The notes: generated from the sequence alone by a model not told the origin. A DNA stretch of 64,000 bases from Drosophila pseudoobscura (GCF_009870125.1 NC_046680.1:15519501-15583500), one strand, 5' to 3'. Shown: positions 1-11,644, counted from the stretch's first letter. Program-made: numbers and translations.

Positions 1-2094
1 ACGCGCACCGCCATGGGCATGCTCTCCGAGTCGGACGTCAGCTTCGAGCTGATCGAATCGCTTCTGTTGCACATCAAGTCCAAGAACATACCCGGCGCCA
101 TTCTCGTCTTCCTGCCCGGCTGGAACCTTATATTCGCCCTGATGAAGTTCCTGCAGACCTCGAACCACTTTAGTTCCCCGAAGTACCGCATCCTGCCATG
201 CCACTCGCAGATCCCACGCGACGACCAGCGCAAGGTGTTCGAGCCGGTGCCCGAAGGCGTCACCAAGATCATTCTGTCCACCAACATTGCGGAGACATCG
301 ATCACCATCGACGACATCGTGTTCGTGATCGACATCTGCAAGGCGCGCATGAAGCTATTCACCTCGCACAACAACCTCACCAGCTACGCCACGGTGTGGG
401 CCAGCAAAACCAATCTGGAGCAGCGCAAGGGACGGGCGGGAAGAGTGCGCCCCGGCTTCTGCTTCACTCTGTGCTCTCGGGCCCGTTTCGAAGTCCTCGA
501 GGAGAACCTCACGCCGGAGATGTTCCGCACGCCACTGCATGAGATGGCTCTGACGATCAAGCTGCTGCGCCTTGGGGCCATCCATCACTTTCTGTCCAAG
601 GCCCTGGAGCCGCCGCCAGTGGACGCCGTGATTGAGGCGGAGGTGCTGCTGCGCGAGATGCGTTGTCTGGATGCCAACGATGCGCTGACGCCGCTGGGCC
701 GCCTCCTGGCGCGCCTTCCGGTCGAGCCGCGCCTCGGCAAGATGATGGTGTTGGGCGCTGTCTTTGGATGCGCCGATCTGGTCGCCAGCATGGCCTCCTA
801 CTCGAGCACCTTCTCGGAGGTGTTTGCCCTGGACATTGGGCAGCGTCGTCTGGCCAACCACCAGAAGGCCCTGAGCGGGCGCAAGTGCTCCGATCATGTG
901 GCCATGATTGTGGCCTCCCAGATGTGGCAGAAGGCGAAGCACAAGGGCGAGCAGGAGGAGAGCCGCTTCTGCGAATGGAAGGGTCTGCAGCTCTCCACCA
1001 TGAACGTGATGTTCGATGCCAAGCAGCAGCTGCTCGACCTGCTGCAGCAGGCCGGCTTTCCGGAGGAGTGCATGATCCCGCACCAGGTGAATGCCAATGT
1101 GGAAGATCCGATACTCGACACGGCGCTGGCCCTGCTTTGTCTCGGCCTCTACCCCAACATCTGCGTGCACAAGGAGAAGCGCAAGGTGCTGACCACCGAG
1201 TCCAAGGCGGCCCTGCTGCACAAGACCTCGGTGAACTGCAGCAACCTGGCCGTCACCTTCCCGTACCCGTTCTTCGTCTTCGGCGAGAAGATCCGCACTC
1301 GCGCCGTCTCCTGCAAGCAGCTGTCGATGGTCGCGCCCCTCCAGTTGATGCTCTTTGGGTCGCGCAAAATCGATCTTGCCGCCAACAACTTGATACGCGT
1401 GGACAACTGGCTTAGCTTTGAGATGGAACCGGAGCATGCTGCCATGATTGGGGCCCTGAAGCCCGCTCTGGAGGATCTCATCACGATTGCCTGCGACAAG
1501 CCGGACACTGTGTTCCAGCTGGAGGAGCCCTACGCCAAGCTGGTCGACGTGGTCAGGGATATTTGTGTGCAGGCGGCTGGAGACTTTGGGCTGCGACGTG
1601 AGGAGGGGATCTTGCCGCATCAGTCGCGTCAAGCCGCCTTTGGCGTTGGAGGTGGTGGACCGGCAAAGAGAGGACGCTTCGAAGCAGTTGCTTCAGGAGG
1701 AGGGGGAGGGCCAGGCGGTGGACGCGGCGGGAACTTTTCCAATAACTTCGGAGGCGGCTATGTCAAGCGAGAATTCGGGCCCCGTAGAGGTGGCGGCTTT
1801 GGTGGAGACGGTGGAGGCTTTGGAAATGGCCCAAGAGGAGGCTTTAGAGGTGGAGCAGGCTATCGTGGCCGTGGAGGCTATAGAGGCGGCGGAGGCTATC
1901 GTGGCAGAGGAGGCTGGGGAAGTTGGGGAGGAGATAGAGGAGGAGGCAGCTTTGATGGCAGTAACGATGGTAATGGAGGCGGAGACTATTTCAGTGAAGG
2001 GGGAAGTACATTTGGTGGCAGTACCTTTGGCGGCGGATCCGAAGCCGGCGGCAGCGATTGCAGCACCTGGGGCAGCTTCGGCAGCGGCTTCTAA
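1..2094 (+). CDS. mle: maleless, DEAH-box RNA helicase (DHX9 family), 5'-truncated by window edge
   Basis: The reading frame is open from base 1 (T-R-T-A-M-G-M) to a TAA ending at 2094, giving about 697 C-terminal residues; the double-stranded RNA-binding domains and helicase motifs I-III lie outside the window. Visible are helicase motif V ([13 protein letters not shown]), motif VI ([12 protein letters not shown]), the winged-helix/ratchet region ([15 protein letters not shown]) and the OB-fold ([17 protein letters not shown]). A conserved basic PAKRGRFE motif follows, then a glycine-rich tail of about 140 residues. MLE is the ATP-dependent helicase of the Drosophila MSL complex; it remodels roX RNA on the male X and also acts in RNA editing and splicing. 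The domain sequence is nearly that known for MLE, but the tail carries [12 protein letters not shown] RGG repeats and ends in Ser/Gly/Thr-rich sequence, unlike the GGGYGNN repeats of D. melanogaster. BubR1 follows about 700 bp downstream, as in D. melanogaster. Confidence 0.96.
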   Translation, partial: TRTAMGMLSESDVSFELIESLLLHIKSKNIPGAILVFLPGWNLIFALMKFLQTSNHFSSPKYRILPCHSQIPRDDQRKVFEPVPEGVTKIILSTNIAETSITIDDIVFVIDICKARMKLFTSHNNLTSYATVWASKTNLEQRKGRAGRVRPGFCFTLCSRARFEVLEENLTPEMFRTPLHEMALTIKLLRLGAIHHFLSKALEPPPVDAVIEAEVLLREMRCLDANDALTPLGRLLARLPVEPRLGKMMVLGAVFGCADLVASMASYSSTFSEVFALDIGQRRLANHQKALSGRKCSDHVAMIVASQMWQKAKHKGEQEESRFCEWKGLQLSTMNVMFDAKQQLLDLLQQAGFPEECMIPHQVNANVEDPILDTALALLCLGLYPNICVHKEKRKVLTTESKAALLHKTSVNCSNLAVTFPYPFFVFGEKIRTRAVSCKQLSMVAPLQLMLFGSRKIDLAANNLIRVDNWLSFEMEPEHAAMIGALKPALEDLITIACDKPDTVFQLEEPYAKLVDVVRDICVQAAGDFGLRREEGILPHQSRQAAFGVGGGGPAKRGRFEAVASGGGGGPGGGRGGNFSNNFGGGYVKREFGPRRGGGFGGDGGGFGNGPRGGFRGGAGYRGRGGYRGGGGYRGRGGWGSWGGDRGGGSFDGSNDGNGGGDYFSEGGSTFGGSTFGGGSEAGGSDCSTWGSFGSGF

Positions 2095-2167
2095 GAATAC
2101 ATGATACCAAACGCCGACAGCAGGGGTTCAGAGTATTTGATTTTAAATATTACATTAATATTTGACA

Positions 2168-2173
2168 AATAAA
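2168..2173 (+). terminator. Probable mle polyadenylation signal
   Basis: An AATAAA hexamer lies 74 bases after the mle stop codon, followed by an A-run. The short 3' UTR is typical of Drosophila. The cleavage site is inferred. Confidence 0.6.
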
Positions 2174-2477
2174 AAAAGTTGATATATCGCCAAACGGTTT
2201 TAAGACTCATCGTTTGGGCCGTCAAAAGCTTGACTCAATCGGGAACTGTTCCTGAATCTTCCAAATCTCTGCCGCTTTACTTTCACATGAATTTCACCGT
2301 TATGCGGAGAGGTATTTTAGATTATCGCACCGTTTAGCCGATAGGGGAATGCAGGAGCTTTATTGCTTCATTGACGTAAAAATAGCTCCTCATAAATTGA
2401 GTGTCATTTATTTGCTCTAAATGCATTCGTTTTTTTTATTTTTTGTTTCAAAAGGAATACCGGGTTCTCAGCGAAGA

Positions 2478-2485
2478 TATCGATA
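2478..2485 (+). promoter_or_regulatory. DRE site (TATCGATA), distal copy
   Basis: This is a perfect 8-base DREF-binding element within copy 1 of the duplicated promoter. DREs are known core promoter elements of Drosophila replication and cell-cycle genes, which fits BubR1. Use as a promoter is inferred. Confidence 0.65.
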
Positions 2486-2673
2486 GAACAGTATTTTTGC
2501 ACAATATCGAATCTACTATCGACAGTTCATGTTTTTACCAGCCCTAGCATTTATTTCGGCGCATATATTTCATTTACAGTTGTGTCGGTCGTTCAATTGT
2601 TTTATTTTCTCTTTATGCATTCGTTTTTCTTGAATATTTTGTTTCGAACGGAATACCGGGTTTTCACCGAAAA

Positions 2674-2681
2674 TATCGATA
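2674..2681 (+). promoter_or_regulatory. DRE site (TATCGATA), proximal copy
   Basis: This is the second perfect TATCGATA, at the matching place in copy 2 and about 130 bases upstream of the BubR1 start codon. It is the more likely driver of the main BubR1 transcript because of its distance. Confidence 0.7.
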
Positions 2682-2807
2682 GATAGATAGTTCATCTTTT
2701 TTGCCATCCCTAGCATTTATTTCGGCGCGTATATTTCATTTACAGTTGTGTCGGTCGTTCCATTTATTTCTTGTTTTATTAGTTTTGTTTTCGAATGAAA
2801 ATCTAAG

Positions 2808-5800
2808 ATGGACTTTGACACCGCAAAGGAAAACATCCAGCCTTTGGCCAGCGGTCGCAATGTGAGCTTGCTGCAGGCGTCCCTCGCCCAGGACCCCACA
2901 CAAAGCCAGGAGCTGCTGGCGCAGCGCAAGCAAATGGAGAAGGACGTGCACACATACACTGGCAGTGATCCGCTGGAGCCGTGGTATATATACATCTGCT
3001 GGATTGAGCAGAGCTATCCGGCGGGCGGCACCGGTTCTGGTCTGCAGACGGCCCTCTACCAATGCCTGACCAAATTCGAGCAGGACGAGCGCTACAGACA
3101 GGATAGGCGGCTCATCAAGCTCTTCATCAAATTCGTAAGTTTGGCCAAGTATTTGCCAGTTCATGGAGTAATTCTCTGTTGGGCTTCAGATGGAGAAGCA
3201 GGAGGATCAGATCGAGTGCTACCAGCAGCTGTACAACAGCGGAATCGGCACAATGCTGGCGGACTTGTACATTGCCTGGGCATACAGCTACGACCTGAGC
3301 GGCAACATGCGCAAGGCCGATGAGATCTTCCGCCTGGGCCTCTCCTGCCGGGCCGAACCGCTGGAAGAGTTGAAGGAGGCCCATCAGCATTTCAACTACG
3401 CGGTTGCTCAGCGCATGCTCTATTCCGATGGTGATGAGGCCAATGCTGTGACCCAAGAGCTGAATGAGCGTCGTCTGGCGCTGCAGTCGCTGCATGGTCA
3501 ACGGAAGAGAAGCAGCAACACCATCACAGTGGGAAGTGTACGCACTGGTGCAGCGGTCAAGAGCCAGATGCCGGGCGTGGTGCAGGTGAGTGGAGGTGCC
3601 TTCTACAGGAATGTCTGACTGCAATTGTTCTCCCACAGGCGGATGCTCCCAGCACAAGCCGCATGCGCAATGCCGGTCGCAATGTGGAGGTCTTCAACGA
3701 TGAGAACACCGATTTCAATGTCCCGCCACCAGTCGAGCCGGAAGTGAAGTCCAGCTTACGTTCGATCATCGACGCGGCCCGTGGTCAGGAGAATCTTAAG
3801 GAGCCTGTGGCTTGGAACAAGGCCCACGCCAAGCCTCACAAGCCTGGCAAGATCTTCGGCTGCAATGCCGCTCCAGACCTGGCCTTCGACATACACGTGG
3901 ATGAACAGAAGCTGCCGCCCATCACCAACTACGAGCGCCACATGAACAAACCGTTCAAGTTTCCGCCCAACTTTGTGGCGAAAAATAAGCCGCAGGAGGC
4001 CTGGATAACGCCAGTAACCATTGAGGATGAGCCCAACACAAACGGCCTGCCGTGCTACCAGAAGTGCATGCTGTACCCGCGCCCCAACCTGGAGTTCTCC
4101 CCAGAGGAGTACCGCGCCTATTGCTTCCTGAAGCGTCGAGATCCTCAGCACGCATTCGTGCTGCGCAACGATGAGTGGTGGGGCACGGGCAACACCTTGA
4201 AGGGTGTGCGTCGCTATCCGAATTTTGCTAGTGTCTCCAAGCCGCAGCCGCTGGACGAGTTGGACAAGTACTACAAGCCGCCCCCTGTTCCGGGTCTACA
4301 GGTCGTGTTTGACAAGCTCTACAACGACGAGGAACAGCAGGAGTACCAGGCGGAGGAGCTCCTGGCGGCCAAGTGGCTGGAGAAGCGGAATGTTACGGTG
4401 CACGGCAGCTTTGACATGGAGGAGACTGTATGCCTGCCCGGCAATAAGATGCCGCGTCGCAAGAGCTTCTTCCCTCCGGCCCAGCAGGGTTCGTCCAGGA
4501 AATCCATGATGCCGCCACGTGTGTCCATGGTCCAGGAGGAGGATGATGCCGTCGAACAGGAGACAGCTGCAGCTATAGCTTCAGTGCCTACTCCTCCTCT
4601 AGTTGTACCGCAGCCACAAATAGTGCCGATAGTTGAAATCTTTGAAGATTCGGATCCAACTCCCGTCCCCAAGGAAGATGAAGATAACTTTGCGATGCCT
4701 GCCCCACCGCTGCGCAAGATCGAGATATACCAAGATTCAGAAGATCCGATCCAGCCTTCGAACTTAAAACCCCCCAAAAGTGCCTTTTTCGATGCGGACG
4801 AGACCTGCTCCACCCAAATGTTCAACATGTTCATCAAGAACCAGGCGGTGAGCACGCCGAAGGGCTCCCAAAAGCAGGCACCGGCGCGACAGTTTGGCAC
4901 CGTCCTCAAGGAGCTGCCTCCGGATCCTGAGGAAGCTGTTTCTCCGGCAGCTGCGCCAGTCGAGTCCCCAGGGGAGACCCGCTCGCCGAATCTGCGCAAG
5001 CAACTCTCGACGATATTGGAGACCTCGGAACACGGCACCCACAGCTCGGCGGCCACGACGACCAAGTCCACCATTACATCCACATCCAGCTCTCCGGGAT
5101 CTCACACGGCCGTGGCGCTCTCCAGCCGGAGTGCGAGTGAGGAGTGCACTCCAGCAGCAGCGCGCCTGCAGCGTTTGGGTGCCTCTGAGCTGTCCACAGT
5201 CGGCGAGGAGCCCGATCGTCAGTCTGGTGGGAATTTTTCGCGTCGCGAACTCTGGGAACCCAATGCTCCCAGCGTGCCGATGATGAAGTCCCTGCGCTTC
5301 CAGGAGGACAAAACCGAGACCATACCGAGGCCGCTTGCCCGCTTCCAGGAGGATAAAACTGAGACTCTGCCCAGGCTTCCGACTGTCATGGCGGAAGTTT
5401 CGCTCCATCAGCGCTCGGCGGTTGCTGCCTCGAGCCTGGCCCCGCAATTGCCCACGCTGGACGACGAGGACGACTTGTGTGGGCTGTTTGTGCAAACGCC
5501 GCCAAAGTTTAAGACAATCGGCTCTCCGTTGCAGGGAAATGCCGGCGCCAAGCGGGTCTGCGATCAGACCACGCCAGATTTCTTCGGCAAGTCCATACGA
5601 GTGGCGCCGGATGCCAAGAGTTCCTTTGCGATGGCCAGTGGCCAACCGGCAGGCGCTCCCAGCATCAGCAAGCTGGCGGACTCGTTTATGACAGACCTCT
5701 CCTTTGTGGCGGAGACACAGCCTGTGCCAGTACAGTCCATCTGCACGGAGATGGCGAAGCCGAAGCCAGTGGCCGCGGCCATGCAAAAGAAGTTTGAAAT

Positions 5801-7549
5801 TTTTCTGGATGAGACCATGCCAGAGCCAGCCGCTCCTTCCAGTGCTGCTGCCCGACGCAGCAGCTTTGCCTTGGACTGCACGCTGCCGGAGACGCAGATG
5901 CCATCACATAAGGATCCTGCCCACTTGATGTCTGATCTGAGCGTCTGTGCTCCACCGCTGCCTGTGCCAGTTGCGGCCTCTGTTTCTATAAGCAATCATC
6001 GCTCCTCTACTACTCTGAAGTTTCTTAGCGATTCTATGTCCAAATCCCTCAGGAAATCCCCCAAGAAGAGTATACCCGGTGGGGACAAGCAGTCGGGCGA
6101 CTTCTTTGAGCTGAATGCGGCCACAGAGATGTTTGCCACCAACATAAGCATGATCAGGAACTCGACGCTGTTGCCGCCACCTGTTGCTGTTCCGCCCAGG
6201 CTCGAACTGCCTAAAGCGGATGCGGATGCGTATGCAAATGCAGATGAAGAGGCGGAAGAGATGAGCATCTACCATAAAACGACTCCATTGACCCCAAAGC
6301 AATCGAACCGTTCTTGGGCTCAGGCAGATTTTGAGATGCCGCAGAACAAAGAATTTGTCCATCCCAAAGCGAACGTGGATCAGTCTGTGCTGAACAGTAC
6401 GATGGCCGACAGCAATTTGAATCCGTTCAATGTGGATCTGATCAACTCGCTGCTGGACTCCATCGACTTCTCCATGTACATTGAGAAGCTGCCCCATTGC
6501 CAGCTGGTGGGCACTGCCAAGCGACTGCATCCGGGCACGCAGATAGAGGTGCACGACGAGAAATTCGAGGTGGAGAAGATCATTGGGAAGGGAGCCTACG
6601 GCTCGGTCTTCGTCGGACGGCACTGCAAGACGGGTAACAAGGTGGCCGTGAAGCAGGAGCGACCCACAAACTACTGGGAGTTCTACATAGGCCTGGAGGT
6701 CCATAGTCGCCTCACCAGCGATCGAATGGTGAGTGGTGGAGAAGGTGAAACCTTGTTAGTTCCTTCCCTGATTCGCTACGACTTCTTACAGATCCCAGCC
6801 TTCATGCACATCGATTACGCCTTGGTCGGGAACAACTCCAGTGTCTACATATCGGAGTTCTCGGACTACGGCTCGCTAATCAATGTGTGCAATAAGATCA
6901 AGAAGCACACCAACAAGAACCTCGACGAGTATATTGTGATGCACATGAGCTGTCAGCTGCTGGACATTGTGGATCATCTGCACGCCATGGGCATCATTCA
7001 CGCGGACATCAAGCCGGATAACTTTCTGGTCATGAGACCGTAAGCGTCTTACTCTCGCATACTGCTGTCCCGCTTACTTACTACTCCTCCGCTCTCTGCA
7101 GGTTATGTGCGCAACCCAACGAGCTGAGCCTGCAGCTGATTGACTTTGGCGTGGCCATCGACACCAAGCTCTTTCCGGCCAATCAGGCGTTCAATTATGT
7201 GCATCACGATGAATCGTTCAAGTGCATCGAAATGCGCACAAAGCGCCCCTGGACGTATCAGCTGGACTTGTTTGGTCTCGTGGGCGTCATGCATGTGCTG
7301 CTGTTTGGTCGCTACATGGAGGTGGCCCAGCGGCAGCCGAGCAGCATCTGGATGCCAAAGACAGCCCTGCCGCGCTACTTCCAGCGTGAGACCTGGGAGA
7401 CCATTTTCCGGGGACTGCTCAACGTTCGCGACTGCCGCACCATGCCCAACATGCAGCAGTTTCGCACGCTCCTCAAATCCGAGCTTGTCGAAAAAGAGAA
7501 ATACGTGGCCGAGGCCATAGGCAAATTCAATATGATACTACAGCGATAG
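2808..7549 (+). CDS. BubR1: BubR1, spindle assembly checkpoint kinase (Mad3/Bub1 family)
   Basis: There are five exons: 2808-3134, 3190-3585, 3639-6728, 6792-7039 and 7102-7549. All junctions are GT-AG and the frame is continuous, giving 1502 aa, close to the size of D. melanogaster BubR1. A KEN box (K7-E8-N9) for APC/C-Cdc20 inhibition opens the protein. The Mad3/BUB1 TPR domain covers about residues 40-200. A GLEBS-like Bub3-binding motif (FSPEEYRAYCF) lies near residue 395. A long disordered Ser/Pro region follows, containing a 15-residue direct repeat. The C-terminal kinase domain has the glycine loop (IGKGAYGSVF), VAVK lysine, catalytic loop HADIKPDNF and DFG, so catalytic residues are kept, unlike the vertebrate BUBR1 pseudokinase. 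The protein acts at unattached kinetochores. The KEN box and GLEBS motif separate it from fly Bub1 with good confidence. Confidence 0.95.
5295..5384 (+). repeat. 15-residue direct repeat inside BubR1
   Basis: Residues about 794-823 are two adjacent copies of an R-F-Q-E-D-K-T-E-T unit, with ETIPRPLA then ETLPRLPT as the following residues. The DNA copies differ at several synonymous sites, so the duplication is not brand new. It lies in the disordered linker between the GLEBS motif and the kinase domain. A further LxxQED-like context precedes it. Confidence 0.85.
6729..6791 (+). other. 63-nt stopless, in-frame intron within the BubR1 kinase domain
   Basis: GTGAGT begins at 6729 and TTCTTACAG ends at 6791. 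The length is 21 codons and all are open, so retention would insert 21 residues (beginning VSGGEGE) between SDRM and IPAFMHIDY in the kinase N-lobe. Excision restores the continuity expected of the family, so I call it an intron. Confidence 0.8.
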
Positions 7550-8634
7550 GGATTCGTTGTGTATGTATATGTACATAAGCAACGTGGAAGGCGCCCTCAT
7601 GTAGGCTTATTCCGTATCCTCTCTTGTACATCTTTCCCGCCAATATAGTTAACTATAATTATAAGATTACATGGTTATGATATGAATTAGAGAGAGCTTT
7701 TGATGGGACCCAGCTGGGTCCCAAAGGTGCCTTTTGTACCTCTGTCTTGCTGCTGCTCAACGGCTACAGATACGATTCACTTTTCACTTTGAATGTCCGA
7801 CATATGCATACACTATTTATTTATGATCGGGCCGAATCCTTTATTTGACAAGAATGACATTCCGGCATCTCTCCGCCGACACTTCCTTTGGGCAGCAACA
7901 ACGCGTGCAAACCGCAGGGAAATGCTATTGTGCGTTCGCCAATGGCCGCTTTAGCGCAAATAAACAAAATAATTTCAACGCAATTAAGCGGTTTTACGTA
8001 AATTTCACAATTCGGCTCAATTCGGGACGACAAGGACGCGACGCGTGCCCACAGAAAGAACACAATTCCGGAGGGTCTGCATTTCGAATGAAATGAAATT
8101 TTCGGCTTGATACAAAATTATTTCGGTTGCAGTGGCATGTTTTCGGCGGTGGGCGTGACATGCTGCTGGCGGCGCCGTTTGCATTTGCATTTCCCATTTG
8201 CCCATTTCCCATTTTCGCTTCTGCATTTTTGCGTTCTACAGCATTTGTCGTCTGCGTTTCCGGCCGGCCATGTCGCTCCATGCGCGTTCATCCCGAGCAC
8301 AATTGGCCATTCGGTGGAAATGGTTGCGGCGGTCGAGGAGCCTGCATATGCACAGCATATAAATCAAAGTCAAAAACGGCTCGACATGATTCACAAATGA
8401 TCCAAACAGGCGACCGTCCAACCGCCGCCATATGAAAGTCTTACAAATCAAAGTCCTATTCTGAGTACGACTGCCCAGGCTCGGCGGCCGCGTGGTGGCT
8501 GCCTCTGGATGCGGTTGACCTTATGACTTTGCCTAGCTGGCGGCCAAATGCTCACACGCTGCGAACAGATGCTGCAGCTTCTACGGATAGTCCGACGACT
8601 CGGCGGATCCCATTGCGTATACGCAGTGGCTGAT

Positions 8635-8661
8635 GGGGGGGGGGGGGGGGGGGGGGGGGGG
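8635..8661 (+). repeat. Poly-G run, 27 bases
   Basis: This is an uninterrupted G homopolymer. It is one of several long pure G or C runs in the window. Confidence 0.95.
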
Positions 8662-8861
8662 AGATTAGACTTCTGGCATTAAATATGTATACGTAATATT
8701 TTGGATAAATTTTTGGAGGGTTGCTTATAGCCGATCGCATGCACACACTCGCACGAAGGAAACTTCTGTTGCAGCTCGGCAGCCACAGCCGGATACTGTG
8801 TGCCCCATCCCCACGTGGTCTCACATGATTTATGTAAATTGAAAATGACCTTAGACCCAGC

Positions 8862-8886
8862 CACACACACACACACACACACACAC
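8862..8886 (+). repeat. (CA)n microsatellite
   Basis: An uninterrupted CA dinucleotide tract of about 12 units. Confidence 0.95.
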
Positions 8887-9682
8887 GCTGTCCTGTCCAT
8901 TTACAATGTTGCGGCCATCTCCATGTGTGCATCTGTGTGAGCATTTTTCGCCTCTTGTTGACTTGATTGTGGCAGCTGCTTGCCGCTTAGCTAGCCCCAC
9001 AGCCCCGTCCACATCTCCTTGCACTTGTTGTGGCTGCTACTATTGCTGTTCTTGTTGGTGGCGCCATGCATTTTGCATCATAAAGTATTTTAGCGCCATT
9101 ATTTCATGAAATTCACATTTATTTTGCAGCTGCTCATAGCAAAAAGCTGTCTGCCACCGCCATCTGCCCTGCCCTGTCCTGTCCTGTCCTGCCCTGCTCA
9201 TGGTCCTGGTCCTGGTCCTGCTCCAGGTCCCTTCGCTTATCCATGCTTATGCTCGTAGCTGGTGGCTAGCATACACACATTTTTTCTATTCACATACAAA
9301 AATGAAATTATTTCTGAATATCCTTCATGTCGTTAGGGAGTTGGATAAAAAAGTCCAGTAATAACCATCCGCGTGATTTGGAAACAAATGCACTTTGTTT
9401 CATTAATTAAAAGCGCTCTTTTATCTCAATACGATACGTTTAGTAACTTTAATTGTGATAATCTGCAAGGAAACAATGATAGCATATATAATCATATGAT
9501 GCTTAACAAAGAACTGTTCGTGGCATAACACTAAATTTTTCAACTAATTGTTTTATATATTTTATACTTTACCTTATTTAAAAGTAGCAGAAACAATAGA
9601 AACAAGTGTTTTTCGTAAAACACATTTATTAATTATATTTGAAACATTTTCCCTTAAGCCGAAAATCGTTTCCCATTGCAGT

Positions 9683-9706
9683 TCAGTTCCCAAATTCAGT
9701 TCAGTT
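9683..9706 (+). promoter_or_regulatory. Cluster of three TCAGTT initiators upstream of the first MFS gene
   Basis: TCAGTT occurs at 9683, 9696 and 9701, about 80-100 bases before the proposed start codon at 9784. It matches the Drosophila Inr consensus (TCAGTY). No convincing TATA or DPE is seen, so this is a candidate only. Confidence 0.35.
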
Positions 9707-9783
9707 CGAATGTGCCGGAGTTTCGTTTGGTTATCGTGGAATAATGGCTCCGATCTGGTGCTAGTTTTATCACAAGAAAAATA

Positions 9784-11644
9784 ATGAACACGAAAGGTAA
9801 TCATAAAGAGATGTGCGGAAAACATATACGTATTCCCATCGAGATTCGTTAAGGGCACGAGTCTTAAGTATTGACCTAATACTATAAATGGCATAAAAAA
9901 GATCTCTCGGACTGGGACTCACCAGACTTCTACCTTCTTCTCCAACCTCAGCCGATCTGTGGTGCTTTATTGTGGCTTATTTTCAGGTCATCCGCTAGGT
10001 ATTCGTCATGTGCAGACACTACTGCTGTTCCTCAACCTGACCGTTAACTATATAGTCCGCCTGAGCGTGGGCGTGCGGGTGGTGGCCATGACGAATAAAG
10101 CAAACAATAATGAAACTTTTCCGGTACAATAGCATTATGCATGAGGTTGCAGTAACACTTACGATCGTTGTGCAATTGCAGCAATTCGATTGGACAGAGG
10201 CCGAGAAGTCCTACATCTTCTCCAGCTTCAACTGGGGCTATTTGCTGATGCAGATTCCGGGCTGCTTCCTTGTCCGGAGTCTGGGGGCCAAGCTGCCCCT
10301 GATCGTGGCAACCTTTTTCGTGGCCCTGTTCAGTCTCTGCACGCCCATTGGAATTCAGATGGGCGATTGGAAGGGCTTCTGTGCGATTCGGCTGGGCCAG
10401 GGCCTGTGCCAGGGCCTGATGCTACCCTGCATCCACGAGCATCTGGCTAACTGGTCGCCGCCCAATGAGCTCAAGCAGCTGGGAGTAATCGCCTACTCGG
10501 GCACCTATTGCGGATCAATCCTGGCCCTGCTCGGCAGCGGGTACATTGCGGACAGCTCCATCGGCTGGCCGGGAATTTCGTATGTTTCGGCAGCAGCCTG
10601 CCTGAGCTGGTGCCTGCTGTGGTTCTTCTGGGGCGAGAACGAGCCCGGAAGCTCGTACTGGATTGGCTCGGACGAGCGGAACTACATTGAGAGCTGTCTG
10701 AAAAGTGGCACCGCATGCCCCAGGGATCTCATACCCATACCGTGGCTGGCGATACTCGGGTCGGTGCCGTTCCGTGCCCTGGTGGTGGTCCACTGTACCC
10801 AACGCTGGGCCGACTCCACGATGGAGGTGCAGATACCTTCGTATCTAGATGGCATCCTGCAAGTGAAAATCACCCGGAACGGCCTGATCTCGTCGCTACC
10901 CTACATGGTCAAGTGGATCATGTCCCATGTGTACATCCTGATCGCCCACGTGGCCATAGTGCGGCACCTGATCGACCAGACTCCGTTGCAAAAGTGGATC
11001 GTCACGATATCCACTTGGGGACCGGCCCTACTGTACATTGCCATTGGGTTCCTGGACCGAGCAAATGCCGGGCTGGTCGTCGTCCTGATGACCATCAAGG
11101 AGGGATTTAATGCCGGCTCCAGCATTGGCGGCACTATGAACACCATTGCCCTGGCGCCCAACCACTCAGCGGTCCTGCTGGGCATCATGAGTGTCTTGTC
11201 TGAGGTCTTTACGCCGCTAACTCCTCTCGTTACGGGTATCATCGTTACGGATCCGGTAAGTACGTGAAGCTATAGCCTTTCAAATTTTCCATCTCCAATT
11301 TCATTCCGTAGACCAATCGTTCTCAGTGGCAGATTATATTCTGCCTGATCGCAGTTGTATTCTTCCTCAGCAACTGGGTGTACATCATCTGGGGCTCGAG
11401 CGAACTGCAGCCCTGGGATGCCGGTGATTTTCTGCATGTGTGCACTGCGGAATGTTCCGCAAGGGGAGATCACCACGACTCACCCGATCTATCCATTAGG
11501 GGAAAAATTATGCTCAGGGACCTGGCTCGCAGAGTAACGGAGGGCCTGGATAAGATGATCCCAGATCAGGCTGATCCGCAAAAGAATAGCAGACCTAAAC
11601 TAAAGACCGAAGAAATGAATGATGATATGGCAATTAAAGATTAA
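9784..11644 (+). CDS. SLC17-type MFS anion transporter, tandem copy 1
   Basis: The exons are 9784-9796, 9987-10123, 10182-11255 and 11312-11644. Introns are GT-AG and the product is 518 aa. The tiny first exon (M-N-T-K) is a phase-1 choice that joins in frame to GHPLGIRHVQ, a usual N-terminal start of TM1 in insect SLC17 proteins; it is the least certain part. Evidence for the family includes the TM1 sequence FLNLTVNYIVRLSV, the DWTEAEKSYIFSSFNWGY loop/TM2 segment, the TM4 signature R-x-G-Q-G-L, PCIHEHLANWSPP, and a WPGISYVS segment. SLC17 members carry phosphate, sialic acid, glutamate or related organic anions with Na+ or H+ coupling; the substrate cannot be read here. The position equal to VGLUT Glu191 is Gln. 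The C-terminal tail is longer and more charged than in the neighbouring paralogue. The exon 2 and 3 lengths (137 and 1074 nt) match the downstream copy exactly. Confidence 0.88.

Larger units (their letters stand above)
2421..2760 (+). repeat. Tandem duplication of the BubR1 upstream/promoter region
   Basis: Copy 1 (about 2421-2594) and copy 2 (about 2615-2760) share, in the same order, ATGCATTCGTTTTT, GGAATACCGGGTT, a TATCGATA site, a CCCTAGCATTTATTTCGGCG block and TTTACAGTTGTGTCGGTCGTT. Copy 1 has an extra piece of about 30 bases with a second ATCGA-type site. The spacer is about 20 bases. Copy 2 ends about 47 bases before the BubR1 start codon, so the BubR1 promoter has been doubled. The remaining intergenic bases (2095-2420) hold only the mle 3' end and AT-rich sequence. 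Confidence 0.85.
7550..9783. other. Intergenic region between BubR1 and the first MFS gene
   Basis: I see no credible gene. The BubR1 3' UTR is at the left; an AATAAA at 7959-7964 is one weak candidate for its end. The region also holds a 27-base poly-G run, a (CA)n tract at 8862-8886, and short CCTGT and GGTCCT repeats at about 9165-9225. Confidence 0.6.

Noticed and set aside
355..1632. 425-codon minus-strand frame opposite mle
   Set aside because: It is an antisense shadow of the conserved helicase; composition is Leu/Arg/Gln-rich without domain features.
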